A DNA stretch of 12,863 nt. Origin: Treponema sp. GTDB taxonomy: Bacteria; Spirochaetota; Spirochaetia; Treponematales; Treponemataceae. Below the pieces are notes generated by a model. The model was not told the DNA's origin and made no database searches. It worked only from the letters and a program-made list of their open reading frames with translations. Of this stretch, positions 1-5,511 are shown piece by piece (within the stretch, counting starts at the first letter, position 1; each line of letters starts with the position of its first letter). Position numbers and translations under genes: made by a program. The stretch spans positions 1 to 12,863 of the forward strand of contig JAFTEK010000241.1 in the NCBI GenBank assembly GCA_017453705.1, written 5' to 3'.

Positions 1-1857
1 CAGCCCCTTTCCTTTTATTTCCACAGAATACACACCAGCGGGAAGGGCAACATAAGGGCCATAAGAAAGACCTCCCGGCTGTAGTATGCGTTTTCCATCC
101 TCGTCTCTTCCATCACGCAAGTTTTGCCCTGACGAAAACTTATAGCACCAAAGAGGACTGACCTTTACTTCTTCCAAACCCGATTGAGGTGAGGTGAAAC
201 CCAGTAAGTACCCCCCCCCGTAGTAATAATATAAGTTATACAAAGAAGGAAACACTTCGTTGTCCCTATTGAAAATATATACAGAATCCCCACTGAGTTT
301 TTTTGCACAGTCTCTAAAACTTGTATCAAAGACCTCATTAATCTCATGTGCAAGATAAAAACGGTTCATCGTCTTCTTGTTTTCAAGCACCATCTTTGCA
401 ATCGCATACATATCAGAAAGAGGAAAGCCCTTGCAAAAATAAAGATGCCTGATGTTTTCATTATCGGAGACTGCTTTCCATGATTCACTTTCAAGAAATG
501 CGGCGGAGTAATGTTTAATCTGATTGTAATTCTTACGCTTTCCCTTCAAGTAATCATGCAAATCATAGCCTTGGAACAAGAAGGCCACAACAAGGACAAC
601 AGACACGAGCTGTTTTCTTTGGAATGCAGCCAAAGATTTGAATATAGCGACAAGGATGATATACACTGGTATCCATGAGAATCGACCTGTCGAGCGGAAT
701 ATGCTCAACAGCTTTTTTATCCTGCCAGGCAGAGGAATCGTGAACAGCACCCTGTCTCCCAGCGTAACAACATGCGAAAGGGACAAAACAAAAGCTGCGA
801 CAAAGATGAGAAGGACAGGAAGACCAGCTTTTAGCCATTCTTTCCACCTGCCCCTCGCAGATTCTATGGAAACAAGGAAAGCAGTCTGGAAAACCACCAA
901 GACAAGAAGCAATATCACCCCTGCGCCAATATACGCAAAGCCCTCAAACTGCCAAAAGCTGCTTGTCGGAAGGTCTTTAAGTATACATGACCAGCCCTGG
1001 GGATTAAACAAGGCGTTCAAGTTCATGCTCGATTCCCCCAGCAATCCGTCAGCTGCTGAAACCGTTGACGTGGAAAAGCCGCCGAGCAAAAAGACAGCAA
1101 GCAAAGCTGGCATAAAGAAAGACAAAAGCTGAAGGGCAGACTTTATAAAGGCATCCCTTTTATCCTCCAAAAGGAATCTCCTAATACAGCAGGCAATCAA
1201 AAAGAACAAATCCATTACGACAAAATAGATATGAACCGTGGATGACAAAAGACCAAAAGCCCCCCAAAGAAAGTTTTCCTTCTTTGCCTGCTTAGGGGGA
1301 TTCAAAAAAGCGTCAAACGCCAATAGCAAAATCCAATGCCCAGCCAATGATGTCTGGATGTACATCCTCCATATCATAACTGGTGACAGGACAAAAATCA
1401 AAGCTCCAAAGAACGGGCGCAACCTGTCCGCAAACACCCTCCGCAGAATCCTCGCAGAAACAAGCCCCTGCAGGATAAAACAGGAGATACCCCAAAGCCC
1501 AAAATATTGGAAATTGCTTGGGAGCAAAGGGCTCAGGAGCTTGCATGGAAGGGCAAGAAGTGGTATGGAATCCGTGAAAATAACTGATGTCTCAATAGGA
1601 TATGTCAGCTCCCGTGTCATTCCCAGGGGAAAAAGCCAGGGCGAATTACGAAAAGAAACCCATCCCAGATAATGCTGGGGCAAGTCCCCGCCTGACATAC
1701 ACCAGTCCACATAGACAGGATTAAGGACATGAACACCATATATCGCGCAGAACAAGGATGCGGAGGCAAGTGCAACCAGCAGGTAAAAAAGCTCATCACT
1801 TAGCCCCGAAACCTTTTTTAAAGCCACCATCCGCTTTGTAATGAACTGCCCACGCAT
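1..1857 (-). CDS. DUF6311 family polytopic membrane protein (3' end outside window)
   Basis: One uninterrupted frame of 619 codons runs from ATG 1857 to base 1 with no stop, so the C-terminus lies outside the window. The protein starts MRGQFITKRM. It has a transmembrane segment at about 24-43 and further hydrophobic segments near 121-137, 150-164, 197-225, 241-260, 308-330, 345-362, 395-410 and 416-428, then a more soluble C-terminal part. The segment SGGDLPQHYLGW (55-66), followed by FRNSPWLFPLG, and RSTGRFSW (388-395) match my recollection of DUF6311 membrane proteins, which look like GT-C-type enzymes of surface glycan assembly but have no proven function that I know of. The start is the only one in frame: a stop lies at 1891-1893 with no other start codon between. 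There is no Shine-Dalgarno, and a promoter sits directly upstream. A G9 tract encodes Gly547-549. Family call is from memory of motifs; the frame itself is certain. Confidence 0.85.
   Translation of the reverse strand, partial: MRGQFITKRMVALKKVSGLSDELFYLLVALASASLFCAIYGVHVLNPVYVDWCMSGGDLPQHYLGWVSFRNSPWLFPLGMTRELTYPIETSVIFTDSIPLLALPCKLLSPLLPSNFQYFGLWGISCFILQGLVSARILRRVFADRLRPFFGALIFVLSPVMIWRMYIQTSLAGHWILLLAFDAFLNPPKQAKKENFLWGAFGLLSSTVHIYFVVMDLFFLIACCIRRFLLEDKRDAFIKSALQLLSFFMPALLAVFLLGGFSTSTVSAADGLLGESSMNLNALFNPQGWSCILKDLPTSSFWQFEGFAYIGAGVILLLVLVVFQTAFLVSIESARGRWKEWLKAGLPVLLIFVAAFVLSLSHVVTLGDRVLFTIPLPGRIKKLLSIFRSTGRFSWIPVYIILVAIFKSLAAFQRKQLVSVVLVVAFLFQGYDLHDYLKGKRKNYNQIKHYSAAFLESESWKAVSDNENIRHLYFCKGFPLSDMYAIAKMVLENKKTMNRFYLAHEINEVFDTSFRDCAKKLSGDSVYIFNRDNEVFPSLYNLYYYYGGGYLLGFTSPQSGLEEVKVSPLWCYKFSSGQNLRDGRDEDGKRILQPGGLSYGPYVALPAGVYSVEIKGKGL
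211..219 (-). repeat. G9 homopolymer inside the DUF6311 coding frame
   Basis: Nine consecutive C on the plus strand, read as GGG GGG GGG (Gly547-549) after a run of Tyr codons. Losing one G moves translation to a frame that stops at 165-167. Gaining one G also reaches a stop soon after (TAA within about 25 codons). The tract length as given keeps the gene open. Confidence 0.95.
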
Positions 1858-1864
1858 ATTGAAA

Positions 1865-1893
1865 ACTATAACAAAAGGGTGGGAAGTTTTCAA
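1865..1893 (-). promoter_or_regulatory. Sigma70-type promoter of the DUF6311 gene
   Basis: On the minus strand TTGAAA (1893-1888), a 17-base spacer and TATAGT (1870-1865) form a near-consensus promoter. Seven bases separate the -10 box from the ATG at 1857, so the expected start of transcription falls on or within a base or two of the initiation codon. This predicts a leaderless mRNA and agrees with the missing Shine-Dalgarno. Confidence 0.75.
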
Positions 1894-1920
1894 CATACAA
1901 AAAGAAAAGCGAGCCGCTTA

Positions 1921-1959
1921 CAAAAGTCGCCTGCAAAAGTCGCTTGCAAAAGCCAGCCA
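1921..1959. repeat. Three tandem 13-bp repeats
   Basis: Units CAAAAGTCGCCTG (1921), CAAAAGTCGCTTG (1934) and CAAAAGCCAGCCA (1947). The first two differ at one base and the third is degenerate. They lie about 30-70 bases upstream of the -35 box of the DUF6311 promoter, so they could bind a regulator, but no function is visible. Confidence 0.7.
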
Positions 1960-1998
1960 CCTTAAAAAGCACCTAAAGCAACCATGCAGGGCCAATAG

Positions 1999-2029
1999 AC
2001 CTGTTAGGAAACTACATTTCCGCTCAGGT
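1999..2029 (-). terminator. Hairpin directly after the ATPase stop codon
   Basis: On the minus strand ACCTG (2029-2025) pairs with CAGGT (2003-1999), and inside it GGAAA (2021-2017) pairs with TTTCC (2011-2007), with a small internal loop. It begins at the base after the TAG stop (2032-2030). No T-run follows, so it is either a weak terminator or an mRNA 3'-end stabiliser. Confidence 0.4.
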
Positions 2030-3304
2030 CTAATCATTATGAAGAACCCAGTCGTATGCCGGGCGAACTTTTATTTCATAACCTTTCTCAGACAAATCCG
2101 CATATTCGTGGTCTGTTATGAGCCACAGGTCACGGCATTTTATCTTCTCAGCACAGCTTATAAGAGAATTCAGCTCCCTCTTTCTTGTTTTATCATTCGA
2201 GATGTCGTAGCTGACCTGGTAAAGCGACAGTGGACGGTTCTGTGAGCAGATTACAAAATCCACCTCACAAGAGCGGTCTGAATAGTAATAGATATCCTGA
2301 AAACAGGGTCTGCTTCTTCTGAGCAGTTCTATAAAAACAATAGTCTCCAGCCTCCAGCCAAGATTAGCCCCTGCAAAGGCATTCTCCCGCCGATTCATCA
2401 ATGCGACATCCACGCAATAAAATTTTTCATTCGTCATGCGGAATTTACTCTTGAACGAATAACGCTGCACCCCCTGAAAAAGATAAGCATTCTTGCAATA
2501 GAGCGCATAGTTTTCCGCAGTATGCACGGACTTAAGAGAAAGGATATTCTGCAAGTCAGTGTAATTAACAGTGGCAGGAGCAACGTTCATTATGTGCCAG
2601 GCAAGCCTGTTAAGCACAGAGTCAAACCGTATCTTGTAGCGGCGCTTTACATCCGCCTCAAGGATATTCTTAACAAGCGTGTCTATGTAATTGCTGTCAT
2701 CCGGTGCCAAAAGAAGCTCAGGGAAGCCACCTGATGACAGATAGGCATCAAAAGCAGAGCGGCGGAACGCAACAGCCTTCGTAGTCTGAGACTCCTTGTC
2801 CACCCCCTTGAAGTCGCAGAATTCGGAAAAAGAGAACGGGAACAGTTCTATCTTCGTGTGCCTTCCTGTAAGGTGAGTGGCCAGTTCCCCGCTCAAAAGC
2901 TTGGCATTAGACCCTGTAATGAGGATATGCATTCCATTTCTTAGCAGCCTGTTGACAAACAGGAACCATTCCGGGATGTTCTGAATTTCATCGATGAACA
3001 AGTGGGTAAAATCACCGTATATCTTGTACAGAACCTGAAGAGCATCGTTCAAATCTGCCCCGGTAAGCTCATAAAGCCGCTCATCGTCAAAGTTCATGTA
3101 GGCAAAATGCACAGCCGCCTTCTTAAGCACGTTGCAGCACAGGACGGACTTGCCGCTACGCCTTACACCTATAACGACCTGAGCGAGATGGGAGTCCAAG
3201 TTAACCAGTGCTTCCTCCGGGCGGGAAACAAGATTCCTGGACATCATAAGCTGGAATTCCTCTTTCTGCTCTAAAAACACCGTCTCCAATATGCGCTTAT
3301 CCAT
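2030..3304 (-). CDS. AAA_14/DUF4143 family ATP-binding protein
   Basis: A 424-residue protein of the usual length and layout for AAA ATPases joined to DUF4143. Numbered from ATG 3304: Walker A GVRRSGKS at 46-53, Walker B HLFIDEIQN with Asp105-Glu106, sensor-1 strand ILITGSN with Asn133, then LLSGELATHLTGR. A winged-helix-like middle follows, and the C-terminal part has EVDFV (347-351) and QVSYD (363-367), the pattern of a PD-(D/E)XK-like fold common in this family. Cytosolic; the cellular role of the family is not established. Start choice: a TTG at 3319 extends the frame by five residues, but the ATG at 3304 follows GGGGGA, a Shine-Dalgarno-like run, and is preferred. The 32-bp repeat array begins 12 bases upstream of this start. 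It is followed by a hairpin and then the DUF6311 gene, which has its own promoter, so the two are probably not one operon. Confidence 0.92.
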   Translation of the reverse strand: MDKRILETVFLEQKEEFQLMMSRNLVSRPEEALVNLDSHLAQVVIGVRRSGKSVLCCNVLKKAAVHFAYMNFDDERLYELTGADLNDALQVLYKIYGDFTHLFIDEIQNIPEWFLFVNRLLRNGMHILITGSNAKLLSGELATHLTGRHTKIELFPFSFSEFCDFKGVDKESQTTKAVAFRRSAFDAYLSSGGFPELLLAPDDSNYIDTLVKNILEADVKRRYKIRFDSVLNRLAWHIMNVAPATVNYTDLQNILSLKSVHTAENYALYCKNAYLFQGVQRYSFKSKFRMTNEKFYCVDVALMNRRENAFAGANLGWRLETIVFIELLRRSRPCFQDIYYYSDRSCEVDFVICSQNRPLSLYQVSYDISNDKTRKRELNSLISCAEKIKCRDLWLITDHEYADLSEKGYEIKVRPAYDWVLHND

Positions 3305-3316
3305 AAATCCCCCACT

Positions 3317-3508
3317 CAAACTGCACTATTTTACAAGAAATCATAGCACAAACTGCACTATTTTACAAGGTTTCGCCACTCAAACTGCACTATTTTACAA
3401 GAAATCATAGCACAAACTACACTATTTTACAAGTTTTCGCCATCCAAACTGCACTATTTTACAAGTTTTCGCCATCCAAACTGCACTATTTTACAAATTC
3501 TCACCATC
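3317..3508. repeat. Array A: six direct repeats with exact 32-bp period
   Basis: Units start at 3317, 3349, 3381, 3413, 3445 and 3477. Each has a 21-bp near-invariant part (minus strand core TTGTAAAATAGTGCAG) and an 11-bp part that varies: AAATCATAGCA in units 1 and 3, GTTTCGCCACT in 2, TTTTCGCCATC in 4 and 5, TTCTCACCATC in 6. Unit 4 has one core change and unit 6 ends A instead of G. A truncated seventh end (CCACT) precedes unit 1 and overlaps the ribosome-binding region of the ATPase gene. On the minus strand every unit carries TAAAAT, a possible -10 box; the one in unit 1 (3333-3328) would give a leader of about 17 bases. A 32-bp period is close to three helical turns, so all cores face the same side of the DNA. 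Confidence 0.95.
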
Positions 3509-3532
3509 TAATCTTTCATCGTGAAAGATTAG
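3508..3532. repeat. Perfect 11-bp palindrome joining the two repeat arrays
   Basis: CTAATCTTTCA (3508-3518), loop TCG, TGAAAGATTAG (3522-3532). The arms match without error. It begins at the last base of array A, and its right arm overlaps the first five bases of array B, so it marks the exact boundary. No T-run follows on either strand, which argues against a simple terminator. Confidence 0.9.
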
Positions 3533-3711
3533 AACATTTTGTAGTTGTATATTAGAACATTTTGTAGTTGTACATTAGAACATTTTGTAGTTGTATATTA
3601 GAACATTTTGTAGCTGTATATTAGAACATTTTGTAGCTGTATATTAGAACATTTTGTAGCTGTATATTAGAACATTTTGTAGCTGTACATTAGAACATTT
3701 TGTAGCTGTAC
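3528..3711. repeat. Array B: eight direct repeats with exact 23-bp period
   Basis: Units start at 3528, 3551, 3574, 3597, 3620, 3643, 3666 and 3689. The core TTAGAACATTTTGTAG is identical in all eight; the variation is T or C in the following (T/C)TGTA and T or C at the last base. Units 1-3 have GTTGTA and units 4-8 have GCTGTA, showing block-wise duplication. The period is not a multiple of three and each unit contains an in-frame stop in some frames, so the array is not coding. Confidence 0.95.
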
Positions 3712-3912
3712 ATTGTTGAACAAAACAAGTGCGTTACATTGAAACATTTTGCTCCTTTTCTTTATGCCAGAAATATGTTACCTTTAAGGAAATAGGGACT
3801 TCCCTAGCGGGAAGTCCCCCTTTTAACTCCAAAATTCGCAAAATCTCGTAGCACAAAGGGTTACGAAACTTTGATGGGAAATGCCGGTTAACCAGCGTTT
3901 CTTTAAGGGCTT
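3712..3912. other. Gene-free, AT-rich stretch between array B and the coiled-coil gene
   Basis: No convincing gene on either strand. It contains TTGTTGAACAA (3713-3723, a 5+1+5 palindrome), a degenerate array B copy (ATTGAAACATTTTGC, about 3738-3752), a strong hairpin listed separately, and GGTTAACC near 3886. TTGAAA at 3739-3744 with TATGCC 18 bases downstream could be a weak plus-strand promoter, but it lies before the hairpin, so the promoter of the 3913 gene is not clear. Confidence 0.6.
3795..3824 (+). terminator. Rho-independent terminator-like hairpin
   Basis: GGGACTTCCC (3795-3804), loop TAGC, GGGAAGTCCC (3809-3818): a perfect 10-bp stem, followed by CCTTTT on the plus strand. It would stop plus-strand transcription coming out of the repeat arrays before it reaches the coiled-coil/glycosyltransferase pair, or act as an attenuator of that pair if its promoter lies upstream. 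Confidence 0.7.
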
Positions 3913-4320
3913 ATGACAGACATAGACTTTGACGCACTGAACAGGGAACTGGAAGAAAGCGCAGCCAGGCGGAAGATTACGGAGGAGCAGCCCCTGCCGT
4001 TTGAAGAATTCTTCCCCTCTATATATGTAAAAATCGTCCAATCCCGCATGGAAAAAGCCGCCCAAGTCAAGGACATAGACTACTACTTTGACTTGGACAG
4101 CAAGGGACTTACCCTGTTCATAAGGCGGCTCATCCGACGGGCAAACAAGTTCCTGTTCCTCAAGAATTTCGACAACCAGAGGAAATTCAACTCCCTTGTC
4201 CTGGACTCAAACCAGCTGCTGTTCAATCATATAATAAAGATGGAAAAACTCCTTGAGCAGAACAGGCAGACAATCCAGTCACTGCAAGCAAAAATAAAAA
4301 AATTGGAAGAACAAAAATGA
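3913..4320 (+). CDS. Small coiled-coil protein, polysaccharide-cluster type, function unknown
   Basis: A 135-residue protein. Residues 1-30 are charged and helical (MTDIDFDALNRELEESAARR). The middle (about 65-85) is an amphipathic basic segment, FIRRLIRRANKFLF, and residues about 107-134 are a predicted coiled coil (MEKLLEQNRQTIQSLQAKIK and following). This arrangement resembles the N-terminal region found in front of methyltransferase or glycosyltransferase domains in bacterial O-antigen and capsule clusters, here standing alone; this is inference from pattern memory. No catalytic domain or signal peptide is seen. A TAAGGG (3904-3909) precedes the ATG closely. Its TGA overlaps the ATG of the glycosyltransferase (ATGA), so the two are translationally coupled, and it may serve as membrane anchor or partner of that enzyme. 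Confidence 0.8.
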   Translation: MTDIDFDALNRELEESAARRKITEEQPLPFEEFFPSIYVKIVQSRMEKAAQVKDIDYYFDLDSKGLTLFIRRLIRRANKFLFLKNFDNQRKFNSLVLDSNQLLFNHIIKMEKLLEQNRQTIQSLQAKIKKLEEQK

Positions 4321-5429
4321 AAAGAACCAGTCCGGGAAGAATCCGCATCGTACAGATTTTGGAATCCCTGAAATACGGGGATGGGATAGGGAACGACTGC
4401 CTTGCCATCCACAGGACCCTGCTGGATGCTGGATATAACGCGGCCATCTTCGCCGCCAACATAGACAATCGCGTATATGAGCTGGGCATCCCGAAGGTGG
4501 ACTGTCTTGACAACTATGCTGACAACGCGGACATAATCCTATGCCACATAGCCTACAAATGGGACTATCTGCTCAAGCTCAACAAACTCAACGGAAAGAA
4601 GATTTTTGTCTGGCACAACATCACTCCTCCCCAGATGCTCGAAGAATATGGGGAATTTGAGTCCGCTGCGGGCTGCAAAAAGGGGCTGGAGCAAGTCCGG
4701 CAAATCCATTCAATCCCCTCCCTCTGCCTTACCGCATCCAATTACAACAAAGGCGACTTGGAGAAACTGGGATACAGCTGCCCCATACATATCTTTCCCC
4801 ACCTTGCGGAATTCGCGGACACAGGAGATGAAGACTACGACCAAGAACTGCTATCCCGCTACAATGACGACGGATTCACGAACATCCTTTTTGTCGGCCG
4901 CATTTCACCCAACAAAAGGCAGCAGGACATCATAAGCAGCTTCTCTTATTATCACAGGCACATAAATCCAAAGAGCCGCCTTTTTATCGTGGGCGGAGGG
5001 ATGGAAGACTCGGCCTACGGCATAGCCATAAGGGAATACCCTGCCGCAATAGGGCTTGACAATGTGATTTTCACAGGCCATGTCAGCGACAGGCAGAAAG
5101 CATCCTACTACCGCCTGGCAGATGTATTCCTGTGCATGAGCGAACATGAGGGCTTTTGCGTGCCCCTGCTCGAAGCCATGCACTACAGGCTGCCAATAAT
5201 CGCATACAAGTCCAGCGCGGTAACGGAGACTCTGGGGAAAGCCGGTCTTTTGCTCAAAAACAAGGAGCCAGGGATAGTAGCGGAGGCCATAGACCGCCTT
5301 ATGACAGACACAAAGCTCCGGGATACTTTAATTGACAACGGAACGGAACGCCTTGCTGACTTCTCCGAAGAAAAGGTGAAAGCTGCCCTTTTAAAAGAGA
5401 TTGGAGACTTCATAGAAAGCAACTTATAA
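4317..5429 (+). CDS. Glycosyltransferase family 4 (GT-B fold)
   Basis: A 370-residue retaining glycosyltransferase of normal length. The N-terminal Rossmann domain begins RIRIVQILESLKYGDGIGND (8-27) with the glycine-rich acceptor loop. The C-terminal donor domain starts near 188 with ILFVGRISPNKRQQDII (190-206), followed by LFIVGGG (222-228), then the sugar-nucleotide site with the E-x7-E motif in EHEGFCVPLLE (Glu278 and Glu286). It transfers a sugar from a nucleotide donor in the cytosol, probably to a surface polysaccharide or lipid-linked glycan; donor and acceptor cannot be read from the sequence. GGAAGA about eight bases before the ATG is a suitable Shine-Dalgarno, lying within the end of the preceding coiled-coil gene. 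A modest hairpin with TTTT follows about 27 bases after the stop. Confidence 0.93.
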   Translation: MKRTSPGRIRIVQILESLKYGDGIGNDCLAIHRTLLDAGYNAAIFAANIDNRVYELGIPKVDCLDNYADNADIILCHIAYKWDYLLKLNKLNGKKIFVWHNITPPQMLEEYGEFESAAGCKKGLEQVRQIHSIPSLCLTASNYNKGDLEKLGYSCPIHIFPHLAEFADTGDEDYDQELLSRYNDDGFTNILFVGRISPNKRQQDIISSFSYYHRHINPKSRLFIVGGGMEDSAYGIAIREYPAAIGLDNVIFTGHVSDRQKASYYRLADVFLCMSEHEGFCVPLLEAMHYRLPIIAYKSSAVTETLGKAGLLLKNKEPGIVAEAIDRLMTDTKLRDTLIDNGTERLADFSEEKVKAALLKEIGDFIESNL

Positions 5430-5456
5430 CAAATTGACACAGTGTTTTAACCCGAT

Positions 5457-5482
5457 GCGGTGTTTTTCCTTATACCGCTTTT
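5457..5482 (+). terminator. Weak terminator after the glycosyltransferase
   Basis: GCGGTGT (5457-5463) pairs with ATACCGC (5472-5478), including one G-T pair, with an 8-base loop, and is followed by TTTT (5479-5482). It separates the two-gene operon from the xylanase gene. Confidence 0.45.
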
Positions 5483-5495
5483 GCAAGACGGCATA

Positions 5496-5511
5496 TATAA
5501 TTGACAGTATT
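5496..5511 (+). promoter_or_regulatory. -10 box and near-zero leader of the xylanase gene
   Basis: A consensus TATAAT (5496-5501) lies ten bases before the ATG at 5512. No good -35 box is found at the normal distance (TACCGC at 17 bases). No Shine-Dalgarno is present between it and the ATG. Transcription from here would leave a leader of about three to four bases. Confidence 0.5.

Noticed and set aside
638..1672. Plus-strand open frames of 164 and 144 residues
   Set aside because: They are antisense to the DUF6311 gene, whose frame is open over 619 codons with recognisable family motifs.
1..1857. DUF6311 gene as a frameshifted pseudogene
   Set aside because: Codon-by-codon reading from 1857 to 1 shows no stop, and the G9 tract is exactly three codons, so the frame is intact in the window.
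3305..3319. TTG start of the ATPase at 3319
   Set aside because: It lies inside the first repeat; the ATG at 3304 has a Shine-Dalgarno-like GGGGGA just before it.
3317..3711. CRISPR array
   Set aside because: The variable part of array A is only 11 bp and is repeated between units; array B has no spacers at all. No cas genes are nearby.
5434..5439. TTGACA as -35 box of the xylanase promoter
   Set aside because: The sequence 17 bases downstream (GCGGTG) is not a -10 box, and the predicted terminator lies between it and the TATAAT at 5496.
5434..5511. Upstream TTG start for the xylanase
   Set aside because: It would add 26 residues before the lipoprotein signal peptide and hide it; the ATG at 5512 starts a textbook lipobox signal.
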